A program made the position numbers and the translations under genes. The notes beneath the pieces are model-generated. The model searched no databases and was not told the origin of the DNA. It worked only from the letters and a program-made list of their open reading frames with translations. From contig PJRA01000216.1 in assembly GCA_016987375.1 (NCBI GenBank), forward strand, positions 976,537 to 995,112: a DNA stretch of 18,576 nt. The letters run 5' to 3'. Each line of letters starts with the position of its first letter. The stretch's first letter is position 1. The stretch is from Brachionus koreanus (taxonomy: Eukaryota; Rotifera; Eurotatoria; Ploima; Brachionidae). This document shows positions 1 to 15,900 of the stretch, in pieces.

Positions 1-231
1 ATTTTTTTTTATAATTGAAGCCAAAATATTTTGACATTTTTAATTTTTGTCATATTGATCAGGATATCTTCTTTTGATCATTTTTACACAATGTCTCTCA
101 CAAATTCAGTATTTAAAGAAAATTTTTTTTTCTTAATTAAAATGATATAAAAACAAAAAATTATCTCCAATTAATTTCATTTTGAATAGCTGAATAAAAT
201 CTATCAAATTAATTTTTTATTATTTCATTAG

Positions 232-1555
232 AATTCACAAATATCCGCGTTTGAAGTTAATATTAGATTTATTGGAGGATTTTTGGCTATTTATGCACTT
301 ACTGAAGATAAAGTAAACATTTTTTTTGCTCAATTTAAATCTAAATTTAAAACGATTTTTAGTTTTATTTAGACAAAGCAGTCGAAGTAGCCGATGCTTT
401 AATGCCTGTTTTTAATACACCCACTGGAATACCTTATGCACTCGTAAATCCGATAAGGTATAATCTTAATTTAAGTTAGATTTAATCATAATTTTTCCAT
501 TTAGCAAAGCGGTTCATAATTACAATTGGGCAGCTGGTAGTTGTTCAATTTTGTCAGAGTTGGGAACTTTTAGTTTAGAATTTCAATACTTGAGCGATTT
601 GACCGGAAATAAAATTTACCAAGAAAAAGTAAAAAACTAACCAAATTTGATTTGAATATTTTTTTCTATTTATTTTATTTAGATAGATAAAATTTATGAT
701 CATTTAAGAAAAAACAAAAATTCAAATGGACTTTACTACAATTATATAAATCCAAATAATGGTCGTTATTGTGGAAGTAAAAAGCATTTATTTATTTGAA
801 ATAAAAAAATATTTAAAATTTTTTTTTTAATAGGTCAAGCTTCTATTGGAGGTTTGGCAGACAGCTTCTATGAATATTTGCTTAAATTGTGGCTTTACAA
901 AAACAAGTCAGACAAAGAACTACTTGACATGTATTTGGATTCAATTGATGCATTGAAATCTCATGTGTATCTAAAATCAAGTAGCAACTTGGGATATTTT
1001 GGGGAATACTCGGGAAATTTTGTTAACAAAAAAATGGGTCATTTAGCCTGCTTTGCGGGTGGTTTATTTGGTCTTACTGCGATTAAAGTCGATGAATTGA
1101 ACGAAGAAAAACGCAATATGTACAAAGAAATGGCCATAGATATTACAAACACGTGTCATGAGTCATACATCCGATCAGTTACTCATTTAGGTCCAGAGGC
1201 TTTTGGATTTGAGCCAAATAGAGAAGCTATGGCTCTAGACAAATACTATATTCTTCGCCCTGAAGTAATTGAGTCCTATTTCTATCTGTGGCGTATAACC
1301 AAAGATGAAAAATACCGAGATTGGGCTTGGGATGCAGTAGAAGCATTAGAAAAATACTGCAAAACAGAGAATGGCTACTCGGGAATCAAAGACGTTAATA
1401 GCCCTAATCCTCAAAAAGATGATGTTCAGCAAAGTTTTTTTATAGCTGAGACTTTGAAATACTTGTATTTGATATTTTCGGAAGATGATCTAATTCCGTT
1501 TGATAAGTTTGTTTTTAATACCGAAGCTCATCCGTTTCGAATACAGCTTAGTTGA
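232..1555 (+). CDS. MAN1A-like: Golgi class I mannosyl-oligosaccharide alpha-1,2-mannosidase (GH47), 3' part of gene
   Basis: GH47 enzymes trim alpha-1,2-linked mannose from N-glycans in the Golgi (Man8-9 to Man5). Five exons join in one frame: 232-312, 363-457, 505-628, 683-776 and 834-1555 (TGA), giving 371 residues of the catalytic domain. Family motifs seen, numbered in this partial protein: SAFEVNIRFIGG (residues 5-16), GGLADSFYEYLLKLW (137-151), KMGHLACFAGG, NTCHESY, LGPEAFGF, ILRPEVIES and the calcium-site FNTEAHPF near the C-terminus (T361). Acidic residues in the first, second and sixth of these correspond to catalytic carboxylates of the family. C204 and C239 match the conserved disulfide. 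KMGHL rather than the ER-type KMDHL, and the overall wording, favour the Golgi IA/IB/IC group. The acceptor after 362 restores the expected spacing between ALTEDK and DKAVE. The cytoplasmic tail, membrane anchor and start of the catalytic domain are missing and should lie upstream of the window; nothing recognisable was found at 1-231. A possible AATAAA lies at 1667-1672. Confidence 0.93.
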
Positions 1556-1920
1556 CTTGTTTTTTTTTCTGGTTGTTTTAAAAATTATAAAAATGTTAGT
1601 CAACAATACTTAATGCCGATTTTTTTTTATTTATTCAACGATATTTTTTAAAACTTGATAAGACTTAATAAAAAAATTAAAGCCCTTTTTTCGGTTAAAA
1701 TTATTCACAAAATTCAACCAAAAAAAAAATTTCCCAAAAAATTATTTTATACTTTTATTGATAAATTATTTATTAAAAAATTTAAAAAAAAAAATATTAA
1801 TTTTATCAATTTTGAAAAATATATACTTTTTTTTTCGATTTTAAATTCAATTCCTAAAATTATTTTTATCTAAATATAGTGGTTTATTGCAACGCATAAA
1901 TGCGTAAATCTGACAACAGA
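1556..1920. other. AT-rich spacer downstream of the mannosidase
   Basis: This spacer holds the presumed 3' UTR of the mannosidase and an AT-rich stretch. An open frame of about 70 codons (1655-1873, plus) is almost wholly Lys/Ile/Phe/Asn and matches nothing I recognise; I treat it as compositional. Confidence 0.5.
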
Positions 1921-2110
1921 TTATGTGCAAAAAATATTATGAAAGTTTTTGTCTATCTTTGCTTTAAAAATATCACTAGATTGAGCTTCCACTGCATCCA
2001 CTCCCAACTTATTCCAGCCATTTACTACACGGTTTGTGAAGAAGTGGTATCTTTGGGCACAATTTTTGATTATTTCTCTTAATTTTATATGGATGAACTC
2101 TTTAATTAAG
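1921..2110 (-). mobile_element. Remnant of a non-LTR retrotransposon reverse transcriptase (C-terminal tail)
   Basis: Read on the minus strand from about 2110 to a TAA at 1921-1923, the sequence encodes an open tail containing CAQRYHFFTNRVVNGWNKL followed by GVDAVEAQSSDIFKAKIDKNF. The pattern FF-x-N-RVVN-x-WN-x-L ... V-x-A-x(3)-FK-x(2)-IDK is typical of the C-terminal end of Jockey/CR1-type reverse transcriptases in invertebrate genomes. Only this tail is recognisable. No palm domain, endonuclease or defined 5' end is visible upstream on the minus strand, so this is a 5'-truncated or decayed copy. Family assignment rests on motif memory, not on a search. Confidence 0.7.
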
Positions 2111-2216
2111 TTAAATTATTCGAAAATTTAAAGAATTTTCTTCTCTATTTTAAAGCTTTTTCTTGTGGAAAACTAAAAATAAGTAATTCTAAAGTCTTTT
2201 CAAAATCAACTCAATG

Positions 2217-2510
2217 TCATTTTGTGTTTATGTAATAATCAATAAAATAAAGAGAAGTCTGGCTGGAAACAACCGCTGTTTCATGATCACGTCCAGAGTA
2301 ACTCAAAAAGAGTCTTGTGATGCTGAACATCACATAAAGTATACAATGCGACATCAAGTCTTGATATTTAAAAATCAAATGTGTGAAAATCTTAGCTAAA
2401 AAATTAAAAATGAAAGAAATATTAGGAATGAAAAGGTTAGTTATCCCGCGCCTATTAAGTTTTTTTTTTTTTAAAGAATGACCAAATCTTAGAAAAAGGA
2501 TAAATAGCAA
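2217..2510 (-). other. Unidentified open frame of 97 codons, possibly repeat-derived
   Basis: The frame is open from an ATG at 2510 to a stop at 2217. Its C-terminal third (roughly 2217-2330, ending TSLYFIDYYINTK) is less biased towards A/T codons than the surroundings and contains SYSGRDHETAVVSSQ. The N-terminal two thirds are Phe/Ile/Lys-rich and look compositional. I do not recognise the sequence. It lies just upstream, on the same strand, of the RT tail at 1921-2110, so it may be part of the same or another repeat rather than a host gene. The overlapping plus-strand frame (2214-2399) has no better support. Confidence 0.25.
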
Positions 2511-2759
2511 GATACAAATTCGTTTTGATAATTCATCTTAATTTTCATTCAATTATTTATTATTTAACTTTTCTAATCTGAACTTAGAATAATATTATCA
2601 AGATTAAAATAATGAGTTCTTTGCAGCGTGATAAAATTAAATGAGCTACAAAGTTACAACTAAGTTAAAAATAATTTAATTATTTAGACTGCATTGATGC
2701 ATATATTTACTTCACTAACTGTCCCCCAAGTCGATTTAAGTTAAAAAAAAAATCTATAT

Positions 2760-2870
2760 AGAAATAATTTATTTATTATTTATTTATTAATTCTAAGCTA
2801 AGGCCGATCGCCGACCACTTGCTCAGTGACCCGTCAAATAAGGGGCACTGTGTTTAGTATAAAAAATATA
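2760..2870 (-). repeat. GC-richer hairpin next to an AATAAA-type simple repeat; possible LINE 3' tail
   Basis: A short GC-richer island lies at about 2800-2852 in very AT-rich flanks. It contains an imperfect inverted repeat, CAGTGaCCC ... GGGgCACTG, at about 2824-2850 with a nine-base loop. On the minus strand it is followed by a run of TAAA/TAAATAA units (about 2761-2790). A structured GC-rich segment followed by a short tandem A/T tail is the usual look of the 3' end of CR1/Jockey-like retrotransposons. An RT fragment lies further along (1921-2110), but direct linkage is not shown. Confidence 0.35.
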
Positions 2871-2929
2871 AAAATTACAAAATTGAGTATAAATGGTACC
2901 AAAAAATTAAAAAATATCGGATATGAAAA

Positions 2930-3200
2930 CTAAGCTACATCAAATCTACAAATCTGGAATATTAAGCCCGATATGTTATCTTTTCTCCCTGTCTTATATA
3001 TATCTCTGAGCTTTTGGACTTTGACATCGTTTTTTTGATTTGAATAGAACTCAGTAGTGTTATTCAGCTTAACAAGTTTGCATTTGTCCTGTTGTGACAT
3101 GTTTTCCTCTTCCAATTCTCTGGTAAGTTCCAGGATTTCGCTAATGAAGTCATTTGGAATCGGTTTTTTTGCTAGCTCAATCATCATCTTCTTGAATCTT
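2930..3200 (-). CDS. Uncharacterised reading frame, possible terminal exon or relic
   Basis: On the minus strand a good 3' splice-site context (TTAATTCTAG) ends at 3201. The frame is then open for 90 codons to a stop at about 2930. The encoded segment begins RFKKMMIELAKKPIPNDF and continues with the charged, helix-prone stretch SEILELTRELEEEN, then a Lys/Asp-rich C-terminal part. Base composition at 3000-3200 is noticeably less AT-rich than the flanks, which argues for a coding origin. Without splicing, the frame extends to an ATG at 3271 through a hydrophobic stretch that looks like translated intron. I do not recognise a family. It could be the last exon of an unidentified gene, or part of the retroelement whose possible tail lies at 2760-2870. 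Confidence 0.35.
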
Positions 3201-3271
3201 CTAGAATTAATAAATAAATAAATAGAAATAATGAAAAAAGATAAAAGAAAATGACCGAAATTTGATGCCAA

Positions 3272-4263
3272 GAAAAATATTCATTTGTAGCAAAGCAAAG
3301 CCAAGTGTTGTGGATAATTATGTATGGATAAAATATTTTAAGACCTTCTAGAGATGATTTTTTTAAAGATGATGGCTAAAATTTGACCATTAACTTCAAT
3401 TTACTTAAAAGACTTTAATTATAAATTTATTTTATTTGGTCAAACGGAACATAGTCACGCAGTTTCAAGTATCTTGGTGTCACAACATTTATAAAACATG
3501 TTGAGAAAAATCTTTCAACAAAAAAATTTTTTTTAATTCTTCAAACTCTTTGAAAATTATTTATTCAAGACTAAATAAAACCTTTTCTAAAATTTAAAAT
3601 TATAAAAAAAGATAAAATGTAGTAATAGAACATAATTAATCATTCATAATAACTAACATATCAATCTTCTATCAAAAAGAGATTTTTTATGAATCGCCAT
3701 TATTAGCTAAGATTTAAAAAATTTTGGATTTATGGTTAAGCATGGGTAAATTCTCTAGTATCGTTAAAAAATAGAAAAGTTTAAAAAAATTTTTTAAAGA
3801 AAAAAATATGGTTAAAAACCAACTTTTAACTGATAAAGCAAATTATTAAACATTTTTATTGTTTTTTGATTCTTTTGGTTAGAGCTTCTTCATTTGTACT
3901 TGGCAAGCTTGAAAAATTTATGGAAAAATTTTTGCTACAGTTACAAAAAGCTTTATAAAAGATGAATTTGCTCAAGTGTTATATTGCTGACATTGGGCTT
4001 TTGATTAATCAAATTTATATTCGAATAGGACTGAAATAAACTCGATTTTTATTAATTTAGTTTTCTTTTTTAAAAAATAAATATTACATAATTATTTTAA
4101 ATAAAATAAATTTTTGTCAATCGAAAATTTTTGTTAGTCGAAACTAAAAAATTTATTCAATAGAAATGGTTTAAAAAAATAAAATAGATTTTATAAATTA
4201 AAATTAAAAAATCATATTAGTATGACGATATTTAACAATTAAATTTTTTAGGAAAAAATTTAT
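3272..4263. other. Intergenic AT-rich stretch between the 2.9 kb frame and the NEDD4-like gene
   Basis: Apart from the weak RT remnant near 3461-3550, this stretch holds A/T-rich sequence with no supported gene. An AATAAA (minus strand, 4259-4264) overlaps the stop codon of the NEDD4-like gene. In sequence this AT-rich it cannot be told from chance. Confidence 0.5.
3461..3551 (+). mobile_element. Weak reverse-transcriptase remnant
   Basis: In the plus frame starting at 3461 the translation begins SFKYLGVTTFIKHVEKNLS. The FKYLGV motif followed by a histidine-containing basic stretch is characteristic of the thumb-side region of Jockey/CR1-like reverse transcriptases. An in-frame TAG lies directly upstream (3452-3454) and the frame degenerates into Lys/Phe-rich sequence downstream. 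If real, it is a short decayed piece on the opposite strand from the RT tail at 1921-2110. Confidence 0.3.
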
Positions 4264-10288
<6,025 letters not shown>

Positions 10289-12172
10289 ATATAATTACTT
10301 CTCTCTAAATTTTGAATGCTGAATTGAATTTAATAAAAAATCTAAATAAAAATGTTTTTTTTAAATAATAATAGTCAAAAAGAAGACTTTCTAATTTTAA
10401 TATTAACAATTTATATAATATGTTTATTAATTTCAATATCAGCTTTTAAGGCAAACTATGAACAAATAATAATTTTTTTCTCCCTTATTTATTTACTAAT
10501 ATAAAATAAAAAAAAATTAAAAATTTTCATTTTTTTTGATTTTAACAAACATAAATTATTAACGTGAATTTCAATTGCAATTCGGCTCTAATCTATACTA
10601 CTTAGGAAAAAATTGTTTGAACAAAAAGCTAATTTTAATTTTCAATATTTCATTATTAAAATAAATTATAATTATATTATAAAATGAATATAAATTATAA
10701 AAGTGATTAATAAATTTTGTCTTATAGTTCAGCCTTGTGATATACGATTAGGCAATTCGTCAAGCTAGAACTTAAATTTCGAAATTAGAATCATAACTCT
10801 TTTTTAAAATGTCATTAGAGAAAAATCTAAATGATACAATTTTTTGTTTAAAGATTAAAAAAGTAGTTATAAGTTACGTAAATTCTACATATTTTGATTC
10901 CGGTTCGATTTATTCTAGAATTATCAAAAGTTATGTAAACTTGTGGTTGAAAATTTAAAATTCAAATTAACAAAAATGTAAAATTGTAATTTTTTATTGA
11001 AACTTGACTACTAAACTGGGCTAAAATTCAGTAAAATGAGATTACGCAAAATTCAGATTATTTCGTTTAAAATTTACACAAGATTTTAATATGCATTCAA
11101 ACTGGATTAAAGCAAGGAATTCGTCCCATCTAGGAAAAATGTTTGCAACTTGAAAAAAAGGTAATACGGGTAAATGTTATAAAGAGAAGAATTTTTCTCT
11201 ATAATAATAAAAATAATAATGTAAATATTTCAAATTGAAAAATTTTTCATTAGTTTTTGTTAAATTTGTCTATATTTAAAAGATAAATATTTAATCTTAT
11301 CTATGCAAAAATGACTCTTATGTAATAAAACAAAATCTGAAAAGATTCATCCAGCTTTAAGTTTCACTTAAGAAAAATAATCAAAATTTTTGTTAATTAG
11401 CATGCTACACGGAATATTAATTCTTGCTTTAATAATGGAAAAAAAATTTGATTATCCAAAAAGAAATTAATCAAAAGATCTAAGCCAAAATATATAATCA
11501 CATGCTCTCTCTAGAAACCAAAACAAATGAGACTAATTTCGCATTTTAATTTTTAATTTTAATTTTTTGAATTATTTGAAAAAATACGTAAAAAGAAAAA
11601 ATAAGATACAAAAATTTTTTGCCCATAAATAAGTGATAAAACTATTCAAATTATCTACTTAAATTCTAATTAAATAAAATAGCTAATAAAAAATATTTAA
11701 CTCTTTTTATGTCATTGGAAAATAAGAATGAATGCCATATTTTTTCTGACGTAAGCTTTTAAAAATAATATTTACTCAATTGATCGTTAATTTTTTTTTT
11801 CAAAAAAATAAAGTTGGCACAAAAAAATTTAAACAAGAAAGAAATTTTTATCAAATAAAAAAAAAAAACTAATATAAAATCATTTATTTTTTTGCTGAAA
11901 AACCAACTTAAATAGATTAAAAAAATTTAATTTATGAAAGATTGAATACTTGATCATTAAAATCAAAACTAAATTGAAAAAATAAAAAAAATAATTTGAA
12001 TTGAATTTTTAATATTTAGAAAAAAAGTTAATATAGTAAACCTTAGTAGAAATAAATTTTGCTTATTAGAAAAATATTTGAATAATGCAATCAAATCTAA
12101 AGCGTTGTGCTTGTTTATACACTATTTTACTTGAATTTTTATAATTTGATCTGTAAAGACCAATAATTGAGT
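10289..12172. other. Intergenic region between divergent NEDD4-like and NDUFA13 genes
   Basis: This 1.9 kb of very AT-rich DNA separates two genes that point away from each other, so it should contain both promoters. I could not identify core promoter elements in this composition, nor any RNA gene or coding exon. Open frames here, such as 12066-12317 on the minus strand, are Phe/Leu/Ser-rich and overlap the NDUFA13 first exons on the other strand. Confidence 0.5.
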
Positions 12173-12736
12173 ATGTCGAGACCAGTAACATACAAACAAG
12201 ACATGCCTCCACCTGGAGGTTATGCATCAATAACATACAAAAAAGTTCCAACTTGGTCTCCAAAACGTAAGATGAATTAAACAGAAAAAATGAAATTAAT
12301 ATTTGAAAAAATAGCATTCGGTATAGCAGCCTGTCTGGCCCTTATTGTTCCCATCGGTATTTGGGACTATCGAAGACGAAGAGATGCTGCCTTGTAATTA
12401 TTAGACTATCAAAAATTCTGAAGTAGTTGTATTATTTTTTAAATTAATAGAAAAAATATGATAGAGGATGACGAAGGTCGTCAAGCATTGGAGCCTTTGA
12501 TGGAGGCCGAATCAGACCGTTTGGTCATGTGGCAACTAAGAAGAAATAGAGACGAGGAGAACGAATTAATGAAAGATGTACCTGGCTGGGTGACCGGAAC
12601 TTGGTTTGGTGAAGCTGTTTTTAAAACAAATCCAAATTTTGACAAATGGGTTCAGCCAACATTCATCGAAGCCTATGCTCATACTAGAACAAGAGACATG
12701 AACCGACATATGTACGATAGAAATAGGATCGCTTAA
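12173..12736 (+). CDS. NDUFA13: NADH dehydrogenase 1 alpha subcomplex subunit 13 (GRIM-19)
   Basis: NDUFA13 is an accessory subunit of mitochondrial complex I in the inner membrane. Three exons join in frame: 12173-12266, 12315-12393 and 12451-12736 (TAA), giving 152 residues, close to the roughly 144 of animal homologues. The N-terminus carries the family signature YKQDMPPPGGYASITYKK. A single membrane helix follows (FGIAACLALIVPIGIW, residues about 33-48), then the basic segment DYRRRRDAAL. The C-terminal soluble part contains ALEPLMEAESDRLVMWQLRRN and ELMKDVPGWVTGTWFGEAVF, the conserved DVPxW region. The first donor is read before GTAAGA at 12267, which joins SPK to PFGIAA. Candidate AATAAA signals lie at 12765-12770 and 12775-12780. 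METTL16 follows on the same strand after 184 bp. Confidence 0.95.
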
Positions 12737-12920
12737 GTTTTTGAAATTTTACGCCAAAAAAAATAATAAAGATTAATAAACTCGGATTTAAATTAGACTC
12801 TGTTCTAAATAAAGCTTATTAAAACCTTTATTAAATAAGAAAATTAAAATAAAGAGTCATGAATGTCTCTTTAAATCATTTGATTCTTGTTTTAACACGT
12901 TTTTTTGAACGTTTTTAAGG
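12737..12920 (+). promoter_or_regulatory. Short NDUFA13-METTL16 spacer with an acceptor-like site just before the METTL16 start
   Basis: The spacer contains two AATAAA motifs soon after the NDUFA13 stop. It ends with a T-rich run and AAG (AG at 12918-12919) one base before the METTL16 ATG, a 3' splice-site context with no coding exon upstream. This may be a trans-splice (spliced-leader) acceptor or the end of a 5'-UTR intron, or simply chance. No spliced-leader gene is present in the window. Confidence 0.3.
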
Positions 12921-15900
12921 ATGGCTTTTAATGAATATATGCATGAGAGGAATCCGTTCCATAAAAATCCTCCAGATTTTTACAAACTAGCTCAAATGTA
13001 TCCCGAATTTTCTAAATATTGTAAATATAAAAGTGACAAAAAATGCACAATTGACTTTAAAGACCCATTAGCTTTGAAATCGCTAAGTTGTACTCTTTTA
13101 AAAGATTTATACGGTAAGTTACAAATGCTTAATATTAAAACAATAGAGATTATTATTTCAATTTTAATCTTTAATTAATCTTTTGTTACGACGAATTTTT
13201 AATTTTTTTTAAGTACTAAAAGTATTTTAATTAAATTTACTTACAAAGATTGAATAAAGCGAAACATTTTTCAAATAAATGTCAAAATTTTATTCAATCT
13301 ATTTTTGAAAAAAAAAAATACTAAAAAATTCTGCTTATTTTTTTTTTTTATTAAATCGATTATTTGAATAAATTATAAAATTCTTTCTTAATTGTTAAAG
13401 ACCAATGATGATTTATTTATTCAAATAAAATTTATTTTTCATGGCTAATTGAAAATTTAAAGTAAAAAAAAATATAATAATTTGTTTAATCTTTAATTAT
13501 TTGAATAGAGATTTATACTAAAATGATTTTTAAATTTAAAAAAAAAAAACTAGGTTTGACAGTTGACATGCCGACCGATCATCTCATACCAAGAATACCC
13601 CAACGAATAAATTATATACTTTGGCTTGAAGACTTGTTGGAAAAGCAACTTGATTGCATTGGAATAGATATTGGTATCATTTTTTGACTATTGACAAAGG
13701 TGAATTTTTTAATTATAAAATTCGAGAAGAAAATTAATTTAATTTTAATAATGTTAAAATTGAACATAAGAGAATAATTAAAAAAAATATATCATTTATT
13801 TCACTATTTCATCATTGCTGCGTGCGTTTTCAGTCGGTGTAGTTTAGAGGGTCAATATTTTTTTAAAATTATTTTAACATGGCACTTAGATGAATTAGAC
13901 TATTATTCGTTCAAAAAAAGACAAAAAATATCTAAATTATAAAATTAGTAGTTAAATCTTTAGATACATATATTGCTATAAAATGATTGATTTGGTTTCA
14001 TTCCTAAAAGCCAACAATCTCGACATATCCAATTTTCACATTTCTCACTAGAAATCCATGAATTTTGGTCATTGTCTGAGTGAAACTACAGTTAAAACTT
14101 TATTATAATTGAATTTTGAAACAATTAGTTTTTCTATGAGTACTATTGTTGGGCAGCGGCCAATCTGAACGGTCAATTTGGACAGTGAATTGGCAAGCAG
14201 ATTTTTGGCCGCCCGTACATTGGCCGGCCAGTTTGAAGACCGACCGTGTGTTTGCCGGCCAACTAAGCGGCCGTTAAACGGTCGACCGTGTTTAGACCGG
14301 CCGGCCACTAAACGGTCTTGAACAAAAAACTTAAGTAAAGAGATTTCAATTTGATCAAATTTTTTCAATTTTAATTTTTAAATTAATTTCTTGTTTACAA
14401 ATTTTCTTTAACTAATTTCAACAAATTTAAATATTTAGACAATAAATTTTTTTACTTAAGTTTTTTTTTTAAGACCGTTTGGTGGTCGGCCGGTCTAAAC
14501 ACAGTCGGCCGTTTAACGACCGCTTAGTTGGCCGACCAATATACGGTCGGTCTGTCAGCTGGCCGGCCAGTCGCGGTCACTGGCCTTCAAATCGACTGGC
14601 CGCTTTTTGGTCGCTTAGAATACCGGTCACGGTCTCGGCCATATTTTTTTTTGGCCAGCCACATGGCCTATAGGCCAGCCCCCAACACTAATGAGTATCA
14701 GGTGACCTGATTAAGGCTTTCGAACAAGATGATTTTTTGCTTAAATCACTTACTTTGCAAATTTTTGAAAGCTCACAATTTGGTTTCTTAGTTGTTCTTG
14801 AATACCCAATTTTTACTTTACTATTTTGACTTATTTTTTTCATTTTATGTTGCTGTCTTAAGATATTGAATCTTGATATGAATAACTATTGGATTCTGAA
14901 TAACAGCTTTTTTAATCAAAGCCTAAATCGTCATAGTTCGTCACTACTTTAATCTTCGACAAATAGAAAAGCATCTTCTTAATAAATAACATCATCTTCC
15001 TCGCTTTCGGGATTTTCTTCATCAGTAATATACGAGTCAAAAATATCATTGAATTCATCATCTTCATTCATAATTTCAACTTGTTTATCAATTTTTAAAA
15101 TTCCTTCTTGTTAAATTTTTTTCATTCTGACCCATCAGTCGATCCTATACACCAATAAAGAAAAGATTGTGCAATATACTCTTTTTTTTTTTGACCGAGC
15201 GTTCAATTTTTAACTTGCTAATTTTTTAAAAACAAACAAATTTTAAAGAGTTCATTACTTTAGTCGAAATTCATTATAATCAACTGATCCCTTAGATTTA
15301 CATTTAGGATGTGGAACTTGTTGCATTTATGGACTGATTGCTTGCTCCATAAACAAAAAATGGAAAATAATTGGTAGTGATATAAGTAATGAAAATATAG
15401 AATGGTCAAAAAAAAACATTTCAAGCAATCATCTTCAAAATAATATTCAAGGTATTTTAGAATTTCAATTGATAAAACATGAGATAATGTCAATTTTTTT
15501 AGTTGTTCAAGTAGATGGAAAAACAGTTTTGCTAGATTTAATATCAAAAATTGACCAAGATAAAAATTTACCAGGACATTCAAGGTCTATTGACTTTGTA
15601 ATGTGTAATCCCCCCTTTTTTTCAAGTGAATCTGAGCATTTGGGAAAATCTAAGACCCGAAAACTTGAACAGAGACCAAAGCCAAGTTCAATCAATACTG
15701 GTCAACTTCACGAGTCGATATACAATGGTGGTGAAACAGAGTTTATCAAAAAAATTATAAATGAAAGCTTAGAAATTGGGAATCGCATTAAGTAAATATT
15801 TATTTTTTTTTTCGAAATATAAAATCTAGTTATAGAATTTATACGACTATGATGGGAAAAAAGTCAAGCTTGAATGAAATCAAAAACTATTTAATAAAAG

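Noticed and set aside
1655..1873. 72-codon plus-strand open frame
   Set aside because: It is almost entirely Lys/Ile/Phe/Asn; AT-rich composition explains it and no motif is present.
10898..10920. Another GGTTCGATT B-box-like string
   Set aside because: No A box at a suitable distance and no cloverleaf pairing upstream.
11094..11125. TGLKQG in the plus frame, resembling an RT motif
   Set aside because: It is only six residues long, with a stop soon after and no neighbouring RT motifs, so chance is likely.
12066..12317. 83-codon minus-strand frame
   Set aside because: It overlaps the NDUFA13 first exon and intron on the other strand and has no recognisable protein features.
14069..14710. 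Three open frames rich in Gly/Arg/Pro across the hAT-type element
   Set aside because: They are translations of the GGCCGGCC/GACCG subrepeats in the inverted arms, not proteins.
15260..15695. Minus-strand frames opposite METTL16 exons 3-4
   Set aside because: They are antisense shadows of well-supported METTL16 coding sequence.
15826..15835. Alternative METTL16 exon 5 acceptor after CTAG at about 15826-15829
   Set aside because: It is also in frame but adds three residues that break the alignment with the family around the K-x-Y-x(2)-M-x-GKK region.
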